From: Pirellulales bacterium
GTDB taxonomy: Bacteria > Planctomycetota > Planctomycetia > Pirellulales > Lacipirellulaceae
DNA length: 64,000 nt
Direction of reading: 5' to 3'
NCBI GenBank assembly: GCA_022841705.1
Contig: JALHQZ010000002.1
Location: 930,001-994,000, forward strand
Below the pieces are notes generated by a model. That model searched no databases. It was not told the origin of the DNA and was given only the letters and a program-made list of their open reading frames with translations. Position 1 is the first letter of the stretch. Each line of letters starts with the position of its first letter. Position numbers and translations under genes: made by a program. Positions 8,179-19,371 of this stretch are shown here, one piece after another.

Positions 8179-8250
8179 AGTACAAGAAATACCCCGCTAA
8201 TCCGATTACTACTGATTAGCGTTAATTAGTGTTCCCTTCCTTTTCCTTGT

Positions 8251-9348
8251 TTAGTACACACCAACCGTTGTCGCATCGGCCAACCTTCTAAACGGCCGCA
8301 CGCCGCTGATGCCGTCCCACGGGTATTTCTCGTAGGGCGGTTCGCGTTCGCCTTCGTCACGTTCCAAGAATCCCGGCACAAAAAACTCTTGCGTGAGCGT
8401 GGTGAGTTTCGCACGCCCGGTTTCGCCGTAGCCCACTACGTGGTCGGTGTCGTCGAAGTCGACCACCTCCACCACGGCACGCGGTTGCGGGGCGTAGTAT
8501 GCAATCTTGTAGCCGTTCTCTTTGGTGGCCGGGGCCGAGGCGGCCAGACCCATTAGCGTGTTGCCGTAGGTGGGCGTCATGTAGATGCCGCTCACTTCGG
8601 GCGGGCCGCCGAAGAACTCTTCCACGCAGAAGCGGGTCCACTGCGGCGTGAACTCCGTGCCGCCGGAGAAGATGCCGGTGATGCCCATCTCGCCGAGGCT
8701 CGTGCCGCGTTCTTCGAGCTCCACGCACAAGGCTTCGATGAGCTTCGGCGTGCCGAACATGCACTTCACATCGTGCCCGGCGGTGAGAATGGTAATCGCC
8801 TGATCGATGCAGTGCTTCTTGTACGCTTCCAGATGCTCCATCCACCCTTTCTTGATAAGCTTGATGACCCACCGCGGATCGAGATCGATGCAGAAACAAA
8901 TCCCGCCGCGATGCTGCGCGAGATGCTCCACCGCCAGCCGCAGCCGCCGCGGGCCACTCGGCCCCAGCATCAACCAGTTTGAACCCTTCGGAAAATACTT
9001 GTCGGGCAGCGTATCGCTGAAGAGCGAATAGTCGGTGCGAAAGTCATCGATTGCGATGCGGCTCTTGGGGATGCCGGTGGTGCCGCCAGTTTCAAACACA
9101 TACACCGGCTTGTCGGCCAGCCCTTTCGGCACCCACCGCCGCACCGGCCCGCCGCGCAGCCATTCATCTTCGAAGGAGGGGAACTTCTTGAGGTCGTCGT
9201 AGCACTTAACTTCCGTGAGGGGATCGAATTTCAGCTCCCCTTTTTTTTCGAGCCAGAAGGGACACCCGGTGGACTCGTGAAAGTGCCACGCGATGGTTTC
9301 CACAGTGTGGGCGTCAAGCTGGGTGCGGGCGGTTGTAGCATCGAGCAT
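8251..9348 (-). CDS. PaaK/LuxE-like adenylate-forming enzyme
   Basis: 365 residues from the ATG at 9348; the longer frame upstream lacks protein-like composition. The ANL phosphate-binding motif is clear at about 86-95: T-G-G-T-T-G-I-P-K-S. Later come Y-M-T-P-T-Y-G-N-T (the position of the ANL A5 motif, with the usual Glu replaced) and G-E-T-G-R-A-K-L-T-T-L (A7-like). It is shorter than phenylacetate-CoA ligase (about 430 residues) and about the length of the LuxE acyl-protein synthetase. Such enzymes activate a carboxylate as its acyl-AMP and pass it to CoA or a cysteine. First gene of the cluster leading to the aldehyde and alcohol dehydrogenases, so it may supply their substrate. Substrate unknown. 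Confidence 0.8.
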   Translation of the reverse strand: MLDATTARTQLDAHTVETIAWHFHESTGCPFWLEKKGELKFDPLTEVKCYDDLKKFPSFEDEWLRGGPVRRWVPKGLADKPVYVFETGGTTGIPKSRIAIDDFRTDYSLFSDTLPDKYFPKGSNWLMLGPSGPRRLRLAVEHLAQHRGGICFCIDLDPRWVIKLIKKGWMEHLEAYKKHCIDQAITILTAGHDVKCMFGTPKLIEALCVELEERGTSLGEMGITGIFSGGTEFTPQWTRFCVEEFFGGPPEVSGIYMTPTYGNTLMGLAASAPATKENGYKIAYYAPQPRAVVEVVDFDDTDHVVGYGETGRAKLTTLTQEFFVPGFLERDEGEREPPYEKYPWDGISGVRPFRRLADATTVGVY

Positions 9349-9555
9349 GGCAATAGACCGAAGAAAGAGACGTTGCCGCAGGAAACCCGAGTCGGATACC
9401 CCAACGATAGCGGCCCGCAGGGGTGTCGGCAACTTTGCTGGTTTCGGGCGGCTCGGCTTTCGCCGATTGTCGCGAAAGGCCGGGTTGACCACCTACCCCG
9501 ATTCGGGGCAGAATAAGGGGCTTATCGGTAGTGGCCGCTGGGCCGCCCACCGGAC

Positions 9556-9628
9556 GCCCGCGTAGCTCAATTGGCAGAGCGCCGCATTCGTAATGCGGAG
9601 GTTGGGGGTTCAACTCCCCCCGCTGGCT
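9556..9628 (+). tRNA. tRNA-Thr (anticodon CGU)
   Basis: Cloverleaf by eye: acceptor GCCCGCG pairs with CGCTGGC (one C-U mismatch), D-arm with GCTCAATTGGCAGAGC, anticodon stem CCGCA/TGCGG around the loop TTCGTAA with anticodon CGT (reads ACG, threonine), and T-arm GGGGG-TTCAACT-CCCCC. Discriminator T at 9628; CCA is not encoded. It precedes the TPR/alpha-CTD gene. Confidence 0.93.
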
Positions 9629-9650
9629 TTTTGATTTTGACTTTCATCAA

Positions 9651-9687
9651 TTCCATAGCCGGACCGCCACGCGGTCCGGCTATGGAA
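9651..9687. repeat. 16-bp perfect hairpin repeat
   Basis: TTCCATAGCCGGACCG (9651-9666) and its exact reverse complement (9672-9687) flank a 5-nt loop. It lies between tRNA-Thr and the TPR gene and has no T-run. A related GGACCGC hairpin occurs at 37760. Confidence 0.8.
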
Positions 9688-9716
9688 AGTTAAGAACAGG
9701 AACCCTCGCCGTGGTG

Positions 9717-11042
9717 ATGTCCAGCACCGAAGCTCCCGACGTAACGCAAATCGTTCTCTCGACCAGCGCCTTCGGGCCGCGGGAGATTGAGCAGATCACC
9801 GCGTGCATCTCCGCCAATTACAATGCTTATCGCGATATGCGCGATGCCGTGGCGGAACTCGAGAACCAAAAGACTCGCTCGCCCGCCACCTCCGCGCGGC
9901 TCGGTATCTGCTTGTACCTGATGGGCCGCTACACCGACGCGATCGGTTTGCTCGCGCATAGCGATGGCGGCGCGCTCACCCATTACTACTTGGGCAAAAG
10001 CCAACTCATGCTCGACAAGTACGACGAGGCGCTCAAGTCGTACGAACAATCGGAACGCGCCGGTTACGACAAAGGCATCGTCGCCCTCGCCAAAGCAGAA
10101 GCGATGCGCTACAGCGGTGACGCGAAGGGTTCGCTGGCAATTTTGGACAATCTCTCCGGCGCCGTCGAATCGACCGCCGAATATCTGTACCAACGCGCCG
10201 CCACCGTGCAAGCACTCGGCGGTAATCAGAAGGAAGTGATCGCCCTGTTGGAGCGGGCCGTCACGGCGGACGATGCTCACCCCGGCGCGCTGTTTGGCCT
10301 GGCACTGGAAAACGATCGCCACGGCAACGACCAGTACGCTCGTGAGTTGTACGAACGCGCTGCGCGGCGCTTCCCGTCGCACGTCGGCACGCTGCTCAAC
10401 CTCGGCGTGTTGTACGAAGACCTTGAGCAGTACGAACGCGCCAAGGGCTGCTACCACCGCATCCTCGACGCCTATCCGAATCATCCGCGCGCCCGGCTGT
10501 TCCTGAAGGACGCCGAAGCCAGCCGCGACATGTTCTACGACGAAGACGCCCGTCGCCGCATGGACCGCATGAGCCAGGTGCTCGGCATCCCCGTGACCGA
10601 CTTCGAACTTTCGGTTCGCAGTCGCAACTGCCTACAAAAGATGGGCATCATGACGCTTGGTGACTTGACCGAAACGACCGAGCAAGAACTGCTGGCGAGC
10701 AAGAACTTCGGCGAAACTTCGCTGGTGGAAATCCGCGAAATGCTCACCTCGAAAGGTTTGGAGCTCGGCCAATTCGCCAATCAGAAGCGGATGGACGAAC
10801 CGCTCTACGATCCCGATGCGCTCTCCGCCGACGAACGCATCCTGCTCGACCGCCCGATCTCGGACCTCAACCTCTCGGTCCGGGCCCGGAAGTGCATGGT
10901 CCGCTTGGGCCTCACCACCATCGGGGAACTGGTCCGCCGCACCGGCGACGATCTGCTGGAGTGCAAGAACTTCGGCGTGACGAGCCTCAACGAAGTGCGC
11001 GAGAAACTCACGATCGCCGGTCTCAAGTTGCGCGGTGACTGA
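9717..11042 (+). CDS. TPR protein with two alpha-CTD-like domains
   Basis: 441 residues from the ATG at 9717 (a GTG at 9711 is also in frame). Residues about 30-290 are tetratricopeptide repeats, with blocks such as Y-Y-L-G-K-S-Q-L-M-L-D-K-Y-D-E-A and N-L-G-V-L-Y-E-D-L-E-Q-Y-E-R-A. Two copies of the RNA-polymerase alpha C-terminal domain fold follow: about 292-350 (F-E-L-S-V-R-S-R-N-C-L, then N-F-G-E-T-S-L-V-E-I-R-E-M-L) and about 369-441 (L-N-L-S-V-R-A-R-K-C-M, then N-F-G-V-T-S-L-N-E-V-R-E-K-L). In RpoA this helix-hairpin-helix unit binds UP-element DNA and regulators. The architecture suggests a cytoplasmic DNA- or transcription-associated scaffold, but its role is unknown. Confidence 0.85.
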   Translation: MSSTEAPDVTQIVLSTSAFGPREIEQITACISANYNAYRDMRDAVAELENQKTRSPATSARLGICLYLMGRYTDAIGLLAHSDGGALTHYYLGKSQLMLDKYDEALKSYEQSERAGYDKGIVALAKAEAMRYSGDAKGSLAILDNLSGAVESTAEYLYQRAATVQALGGNQKEVIALLERAVTADDAHPGALFGLALENDRHGNDQYARELYERAARRFPSHVGTLLNLGVLYEDLEQYERAKGCYHRILDAYPNHPRARLFLKDAEASRDMFYDEDARRRMDRMSQVLGIPVTDFELSVRSRNCLQKMGIMTLGDLTETTEQELLASKNFGETSLVEIREMLTSKGLELGQFANQKRMDEPLYDPDALSADERILLDRPISDLNLSVRARKCMVRLGLTTIGELVRRTGDDLLECKNFGVTSLNEVREKLTIAGLKLRGD

Positions 11043-11053
11043 GGTTCGTTCCT

Positions 11054-11187
11054 CTGGGTGCCATGCCCACGGGAACTTACCATAAGATTTACGTAAAGCG
11101 AGAAATCATGCCCACGAGTTTGCCCGTGGGCATGATCGCTTAATGGCGGTTACGAATTCCCTTGATTCTCGTGGGCATGGCACCCAG
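11054..11187. repeat. Nested inverted-repeat element before tgt
   Basis: CTGGGTGCCATGCCCACG (11054-11071) is the reverse complement of 11170-11187. Inside, ATCATGCCCACG (11105-11116) pairs with 11125-11136. The element ends 8 bp before the tgt start. Its shape fits a small palindromic mobile element; it may also fold in the mRNA leader. Confidence 0.8.
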
Positions 11188-11195
11188 TTAAGTTC

Positions 11196-12317
11196 ATGTC
11201 CCACGCCGTTCGCTATGAACTCCTGCACGTCGACCAACAAACCGGCGCGCGGCGCGGACGGCTCCACACGCCGCACGGCACGGTCGAGCTGCCAACCTTC
11301 ATGCCCGTCGGCACCGTCGGCACGGTGAAGGGTGTTGACATCGGTCGGCTGCGCGAGACCGGTGCGCAGATGGTGCTCGGCAACACTTATCATCTGGGAT
11401 TGCGGCCAGGTCCACAAATCGTCGCGAAGCTTGGTGGGCTGCATGGAATGAGCGGCTGGACAGGGCCGATGCTCACCGACTCCGGCGGCTTTCAAGTTTT
11501 TAGTTTGGCCGAGCGTGTAAAGATCGACGAGCGCGGCGCAAAGTTTCAATCCCACATCGATGGTTCGCTGGTGGACCTCACGCCCGAGCGCTCGGTCGAA
11601 ATCCAAGAAGCACTCGGCGCCGATGTGGCGATGGTGCTTGATCACGTTGTCGCACTGCCGAGTCCGCCGAGTCTGATTCACGAAGCAATGGAGCGCAGCG
11701 TGCGCTGGGCGAAGCGCTGCCAAGCACATGCAACGCGTGGCGACCAATCGTTCTTCGCGATCGTACAGGGCGGGCTCGATCCCGAACTGCGGCGGCAAAG
11801 CGCGGCCGCGCTCACGGCGCTCGACTTCGCCGGCTACGCGATCGGCGGACTGAGTGTGGGTGAATCACCCGCCGAGATGGACGCCGCCATCAGCGCTACC
11901 ACGCCGCACTTGCCGGCCGATCGCCCGCGCTACTTGATGGGGGTCGGCACGCCGCGCGATTTGCTTGCCGCCATCGAACGCGGCGTCGATATGTTCGACT
12001 GCGTGATGCCCACGCGCAACGGCCGCAACGCACTGGCGTTCACCGCCGACGGGCCGCTGCGGCTGCGAAATGCGGCTCATTCCCAGGACCTCGCACCACT
12101 CGAAGCGGACTGCCCCTGCCCTGCTTGCCGCCACAGTCGCGGCTATTTGCGGCATCTATTTCAAGCGGGGGAAATGCTGGGGCCGATTCTGTTGTCGGTT
12201 CATAATCTGACCTATTATCAGCGGTTAATGGCGGCCGCTCGTTCGGCGATTGAGCAGAATCGTTACTCGCAGTTTCAGGCTGAAACTCTGGCGCGATTGG
12301 GGGCCGTCCCGACGTGA
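11196..12317 (+). CDS. tgt: tRNA-guanine transglycosylase
   Basis: 373 residues, the usual length. It exchanges guanine 34 of tRNAs with GUN anticodons for preQ1 in queuosine synthesis. Visible features: [20 protein letters not shown] (active-site Asp and base pocket); [30 protein letters not shown] (catalytic Asp and tRNA U33-G34-U35 loop); and the zinc site C-P-C-P-A-C-R-H near the C-terminus. It starts at the ATG at 11196, just after an inverted-repeat element. In many bacteria tgt is followed directly by yajC and secDF; here katG lies between. Confidence 0.97.
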   Translation: MSHAVRYELLHVDQQTGARRGRLHTPHGTVELPTFMPVGTVGTVKGVDIGRLRETGAQMVLGNTYHLGLRPGPQIVAKLGGLHGMSGWTGPMLTDSGGFQVFSLAERVKIDERGAKFQSHIDGSLVDLTPERSVEIQEALGADVAMVLDHVVALPSPPSLIHEAMERSVRWAKRCQAHATRGDQSFFAIVQGGLDPELRRQSAAALTALDFAGYAIGGLSVGESPAEMDAAISATTPHLPADRPRYLMGVGTPRDLLAAIERGVDMFDCVMPTRNGRNALAFTADGPLRLRNAAHSQDLAPLEADCPCPACRHSRGYLRHLFQAGEMLGPILLSVHNLTYYQRLMAAARSAIEQNRYSQFQAETLARLGAVPT

Positions 12318-12420
12318 GCCTGGCAATTCGCCGCCGATTGCCGAAGCGTTGCCAATTGTCTAGGCGGTAAAAGGCACTAGAATAAGGGCATCGCATCGAT
12401 TCGCCGGAGTCTGCAGTTAA

Positions 12421-14898
<2,478 letters not shown>

Positions 14899-15207
14899 AC
14901 AGTATTCACGAGTGGCTGGGGTCGGCGCGGTAGCTGCCCCCAGCCGCTTCAGTTTACGCCCTCGGATTGAGGCGTTATTCAGCCCCCAAAAGCCCACTTC
15001 CCCCTTGCGCCGCAAGGGTTTATGATGACCATCTTCGGTCGAGTTGCCGGTAGTCGGTACGCTTTGGTCCAGCCCCCGCAGGGTTGGTAGAGCCCCCGGC
15101 GTGTTCTGTTGCGTACGTCCGCAGCGCTCGGCGGCTGGCCGAGTGAAATGCCCCCAGAATGACCCAGTATCGGTTAGGGACGGGGCGGGGGCGGCTGGGG
15201 ATTTTGC
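14899..15207. repeat. Intergenic repeat region between katG and yajC
   Basis: 309 bp without a gene. Bases 14910-14946 hold a hairpin starting GAGTGGCTGGGGTCGGCGCG, in which GGCTGGGG pairs with CCCCAGCC; the same 20 bases recur at 60741. Further on are several CCCCC runs (AGCCCCC recurs at about 14980, 15073 and 15090). No reading frame looks genic and no T-run terminator follows. Confidence 0.65.
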
Positions 15208-15630
15208 ATGGCGGGTTCGAGCGCATTGTCGTTGGCGGCTGTTGAGCCGTTCTTCGCTGCGCTGGCGCTACTTGCTGCAGACGCCAAAGCCGCGGACCCC
15301 GGAATCTTACAGCTCGCGATGCCCTTTCTGCTGATGGGGGCCTTGTTCTTTTTCCTCTTCCTCAACCCCCGCAATCGTGAGAAGCAATTCCGATCGATGC
15401 TCGACGGGCTCAAGGCGAACGACCATGTGGTGACCATCGGCGGCGTGCATGGCGTGGTAACTAACATCCAGCGGGAGCATGGCCGCGTGACGCTGCGGGT
15501 GGATGATTCCACCAACACGAAAATGACATTCAACATCACCGCCATCGAGCGGGTGATTTCCGACGATGCCCCGACGAAGAAGTCGGCCGACTCCAAGTCG
15601 GGTAACGCCAAGTCCGGCGACACCAAATAA
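15208..15630 (+). CDS. yajC: Preprotein translocase subunit YajC
   Basis: 140 residues. One membrane helix (about 34-52: L-A-M-P-F-L-L-M-G-A-L-F-F-F-L-F-L) is followed by the YajC signature N-P-R-N-R-E-K-Q-F-R-S-M-L-D-G-L-K-A-N-D-H-V then T-I-G-G-V-H-G-V-V. The N-terminus is longer than in E. coli and looks signal-like, and the tail is Lys/Ser/Asp-rich. YajC accompanies SecDF at the SecYEG channel. It lies 33 bp before secDF and is probably co-transcribed with it. Confidence 0.95.
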   Translation: MAGSSALSLAAVEPFFAALALLAADAKAADPGILQLAMPFLLMGALFFFLFLNPRNREKQFRSMLDGLKANDHVVTIGGVHGVVTNIQREHGRVTLRVDDSTNTKMTFNITAIERVISDDAPTKKSADSKSGNAKSGDTK

Positions 15631-15663
15631 ACACTCTCCTTCATCACCCTTCGCGCATAAGAT

Positions 15664-18600
15664 ATGAACTCGCGTTCGCTGTTTTTGTTGTTCTTCGTTT
15701 CGGTGGCGCTGGTTGCTGGCCAAACATGTCGCGCCCAAGACGATGCGCTCGCCACGCCCAAACCGCCAGGGGCCGAAGCCGCCGAGCAAGCGGAGTTGGA
15801 AGCGGCTGCTGATAGCGCTGCGCCGGAAGGGGCGGCGCCTGCTGAGTCCACCGCGAATCCGACGGTCGGCGCTAAGGAGGATGATGCGGAAGCACCCGCT
15901 GCGCCACCCACTGGTACTAATACTGGCGATGGTCCTGCGGGCGATGACAACTCCGCCGGAACAACCGCTGAGGACACTGCGAAGACGACAGCCGAAGGGG
16001 GCGCAAAACTTGTGACGCCCGGCGCCGCTCCCGCTGCAGGAACTCCCGCGGCACAGCCGTTTAATTGGCAGCTTCTGCTCGCTGTGCTCGCGGTTTTGAT
16101 CGTGCCGGTCTTCTTGGCGAACAAGCTCTCGAAGCAGTTCGGCATGCCCGACCACGGTTGGAAGATTGGCCTCATCCTCGCTGCGATCGCGGCGAGCGTG
16201 CTGTGCGTGCTGACCGGAGAATTCAAAGGTGGTCCCGACCTCGCGGGCGGGATTACGCTGGTGTATGAACTCGAAGACCCTTCGCAGATCGAGGCCGCCG
16301 ACCCGAATAGTGCCCAGGGGCAACCGCAGCCGCAGGTCGCTCCGGGCCAGGCGGCGCCGGTAAAAATGGACGACCTGATCGCGGCGCTGAAGCAGCGCGT
16401 CGATCCCACCGGCACGCGTGAAGTGACGATCCGCCGCTACGGAGACGCGGTGGAAATCATCATCCCGCGGGCGGGTGAAGATGAGCTCGAGTACATCAAA
16501 CGCCGCATCACCGACCTTGGCAACTTGGAGTTTCGCATCACGGCCGATCCGCAACAGGGCGATGCAGACGTGATTGAGCGAGCCAAGCAACTCGGTCCTA
16601 GTCAAAAGCTGCTGCTGGCGAATGATCGGCCGATTGCCGAATGGGTGAAGTACGATGAAGACCAGTTCGGTCCGTTTGAAGAAGCGAACGGGTTGGTGAA
16701 GCGGATGGCGGGCAAGACGCCTGAAGCGCTGGTGCTGATCGATCGGCTGAACGTCACAGGCAAGTACTTGGCCAACTCGGCCGCGGGATTCGATCAGTAC
16801 GGCAAGCCCGCGGTGGAATTTTCGTTCGACAGCCGAGGCGCCCAGCGCTTTGCACAACTCACGCGGGACAATCTGCCGAACGCCACAACCGGCGCCCAGC
16901 GGCGATTGGGCATTCTGCTCGATAAGCGGCTGATCTCCGCGCCGGGCATCCGCACCGAAATCGGCGGCAATGGCATCATCGAAGGAATGCCGAGCGAAGA
17001 AGAGGTGAATCACGTTGTGGGCATCCTCAACGCCGGTAAATTGCCCGCCGCGCTCAAGCCGAATCCAATTAGCGAAGAATCGATCAGCCCCACGCTGGGT
17101 CGGTCGACCATTGAAGCCGGCAGCCGGGCAATTGGCATTTCGCTCGCCGCGGTGCTGTTGTTCATGGTGTTTTACTACCGCAGTGCCGGTTTCATTGCGT
17201 GCCTCGCGCTCGCGCTCAACTTGCTGCTGGTGGTGGCGATCATGGTGCTCATCGGCGCCGCGTTCACCCTGCCGGGTCTCGCGGGCTTGGTGCTGACCGT
17301 CGGCATGTCGGTCGACGCCAACGTGCTGATCTACGAGCGGATGCGGGAAGAAATCAAACGTGGCGCCGCTTTGCGGATGGCCATTCGCAACGGTTTTTCT
17401 AAGGCGCTCTCGACAATTGTGGACTCGAACGTTACCACGATCATCACCGGCGTGGTGCTGTATGTGATCGGCACCGACCAAATCAAAGGCTTCGCGGTGA
17501 CCTTGATCTTGGGCATCCTCACGAGCATGTTTACAGCGGTCTTCTGCAGCCACGTCCTGTTCGACATCGCCGAGCGCCGCAAGTGGATCACGCAGCTCAA
17601 CTTCAGTTCGATCATCGGTGAGACGAACATCGATTTTCTCAGCAAAGGATTCGCCGCCACAATGGTGTCGCTGGTCCTCATTGGGATTGGCGCCGTGGCG
17701 GTTTATAACCGGGGCGAAAGCCTGCTGAACATCGATTTCACCGGCGGTTCGAGTGTGACCATGGCGGTCCAACCCGATGCGAAGTTGACCCAAGCCAAGG
17801 TGGAAGCCGCGCTGCTGAAGACCGACATGGCGGAGAAGAGCCTCACCGTGGTGGAACGTGGCGACGCCAACGACGGCACCCGGTTCTCGGTCACTTCGAG
17901 CATTGACGACAAGGATGCCGCCAAGCAACTCCTGATCGACACCTTCGGGAAAGACCTGCAAGGTTATCTGCTGAAAGCAGGCGAAGTGAAGCCTTACAGC
18001 GAAACGGGTTACGAAGGTTCGCAAGTTGACCTCACCTATAATGACGGACCCGGTTTCAGCAATGACGACGCCGTGTCGTACGAAACGCCGCGTGGCCAAG
18101 TGATTGACCTGCTCAAAGCGATGGGTAGTCCAGGCATTGAACCCACGCTCGAAAACCCGGACTATCAGCCCGGCAGTAACCAGCGGTTTAAAACGTGGAC
18201 GCTGAAATTGCCGCTGCCGGTGGAAAAAACCCAGGAACTGGTCACCAAGCTCCAGACGCAAGTTGCAGCCGAGCCCTTCTTCCCGCTGGCGAGCAAAGTG
18301 GGTGGCGCCGTGGCGGGTGACATGAAGACCAAAGCTATTCAGGCGCTCATCGCCAGCATCATCGGCGTAATCATTTACCTGTGGTTCCGGTTTGAAAGTG
18401 TCGCGTATGGCGTTGCCGCGGCCGTCGCAGTGATCCACGACGTCTTGGTCACACTCGGGTTCCTCGCGCTGTCGAGTTACCTGGTGCAGTCGATCCCCGG
18501 CCTCGCGCAAGCGCTGCGAATTGAATCGTTCCAACTGAGCCTGACGATCGTCGCCGCACTATTGACCATCATCGGGTACTCGCTGAACGACACGATCGTC

Positions 18601-18897
18601 ATCTTCGACCGCATCCGCGAAGTGAAGGGCAAGAGCCCCAAGCTGACTCCGGCGATGGTCAATCTGTCGCTCAACCAAACACTGAGCCGGACGATTCTGA
18701 CCTCGCTAACCGTGTTTCTGACCGTGGTGATTCTGTATTTCTTCGGCGGTCCGGGGATTCATGGTTTCGCCTTCGCGATGGTGGTGGGGGTGTTGGCCGG
18801 GACTTACAGCACGGTGTTCATCGCGTGCCCGGTGCTCTTGTGGCTGGTGAACGGCCGGCAGTCGGCGCCCAGCGCCACGCAATCGGCGGCCGCGTAG
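15664..18897 (+). CDS. secDF: Fused SecD-SecF translocase subunit
   Basis: 1077 residues. A signal peptide is followed by an Ala/Glu/Pro-rich, low-complexity stretch to about residue 130, then a first membrane helix. The SecD half has D-L-A-G-G-I-T-L-V-Y-E-L (the D-L-x-G-G motif), a large periplasmic P1 domain and six helices with G-M-S-V-D-A-N-V-L-I-Y-E-R. The SecF half starts near 660 with N-I-D-F-T-G-G-S-S-V and ends with a second helix set containing G-Y-S-L-N-D-T-I-V-I-F-D-R. The complex uses the proton gradient to pull proteins out of SecYEG. Separate genes in E. coli; a single chain here. A very long antisense frame over it is a codon-bias shadow. Confidence 0.97.
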   Translation: MNSRSLFLLFFVSVALVAGQTCRAQDDALATPKPPGAEAAEQAELEAAADSAAPEGAAPAESTANPTVGAKEDDAEAPAAPPTGTNTGDGPAGDDNSAGTTAEDTAKTTAEGGAKLVTPGAAPAAGTPAAQPFNWQLLLAVLAVLIVPVFLANKLSKQFGMPDHGWKIGLILAAIAASVLCVLTGEFKGGPDLAGGITLVYELEDPSQIEAADPNSAQGQPQPQVAPGQAAPVKMDDLIAALKQRVDPTGTREVTIRRYGDAVEIIIPRAGEDELEYIKRRITDLGNLEFRITADPQQGDADVIERAKQLGPSQKLLLANDRPIAEWVKYDEDQFGPFEEANGLVKRMAGKTPEALVLIDRLNVTGKYLANSAAGFDQYGKPAVEFSFDSRGAQRFAQLTRDNLPNATTGAQRRLGILLDKRLISAPGIRTEIGGNGIIEGMPSEEEVNHVVGILNAGKLPAALKPNPISEESISPTLGRSTIEAGSRAIGISLAAVLLFMVFYYRSAGFIACLALALNLLLVVAIMVLIGAAFTLPGLAGLVLTVGMSVDANVLIYERMREEIKRGAALRMAIRNGFSKALSTIVDSNVTTIITGVVLYVIGTDQIKGFAVTLILGILTSMFTAVFCSHVLFDIAERRKWITQLNFSSIIGETNIDFLSKGFAATMVSLVLIGIGAVAVYNRGESLLNIDFTGGSSVTMAVQPDAKLTQAKVEAALLKTDMAEKSLTVVERGDANDGTRFSVTSSIDDKDAAKQLLIDTFGKDLQGYLLKAGEVKPYSETGYEGSQVDLTYNDGPGFSNDDAVSYETPRGQVIDLLKAMGSPGIEPTLENPDYQPGSNQRFKTWTLKLPLPVEKTQELVTKLQTQVAAEPFFPLASKVGGAVAGDMKTKAIQALIASIIGVIIYLWFRFESVAYGVAAAVAVIHDVLVTLGFLALSSYLVQSIPGLAQALRIESFQLSLTIVAALLTIIGYSLNDTIVIFDRIREVKGKSPKLTPAMVNLSLNQTLSRTILTSLTVFLTVVILYFFGGPGIHGFAFAMVVGVLAGTYSTVFIACPVLLWLVNGRQSAPSATQSAAA

Positions 18898-19371
18898 AAT
18901 TATTCGGATGGCGCACGCGCTTACGTAGCCGCGTCTCTCCGAGACGCGGGCTGAGCGGTATGTCATCGTCCGGCGCACTCCGATAGCGCGTCGCGGCTAT
19001 CTTCTGGCCTCGATTCTCGCGTCACGGCCCATCTTTAGCGAAAATGACGCGGCTACGTACAAAGGGAATAGGGCGCCCTACTCGCGAATCGCGACAGCCA
19101 GCATGGACGCGACGCGGCCACCGAGCAGTGGTCGTTTGGGCTGCGAGGAGTTACAAAACGCACTTTAAATGCGGCAGGGGTATCACTCGCCCTGTGGCTG
19201 TCCCTTACACGCGGCGCCGGGAATTCCCAAATGTTTGCAAACGGCGCTGCAAGCAAGTGGATTTAGGTTTATCATTGAGGGTGACTACAAACTAGCCAAA
19301 AGTTAGAAGATTCTTCCGATCTCAAATAAGTTCACGGTAGTGCCAAAACTTATCTTCGTGAGGGGGGAGCC
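18898..19371. repeat. Gene-free interval with inverted-repeat element
   Basis: 474 bp between secDF and the C45 hydrolase. TACGTAGCCGCGTC (18922-18935) is the exact reverse complement of 19046-19059, bounding a 138-bp element. Next to the left arm a smaller hairpin (CGCGTCTC/GAGACGCG) occupies about 18930-18948. The remaining 310 bp before the next gene become AT-rich and probably hold its promoter. I see no gene. Confidence 0.65.

Noticed and set aside
8357..8899. His/Arg-rich frame within the adenylate-forming gene
   Set aside because: Out-of-frame shadow of a gene with clear ANL motifs.
9690..10484. 264-codon minus-strand frame opposite the TPR gene
   Set aside because: No motif; mirrors TPR codon usage.
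15307..18534. A 1075-codon open frame antisense to secDF
   Set aside because: Composition is His/Arg/Asp-rich with no fold or motif, and it mirrors the codon bias of secDF on the other strand.
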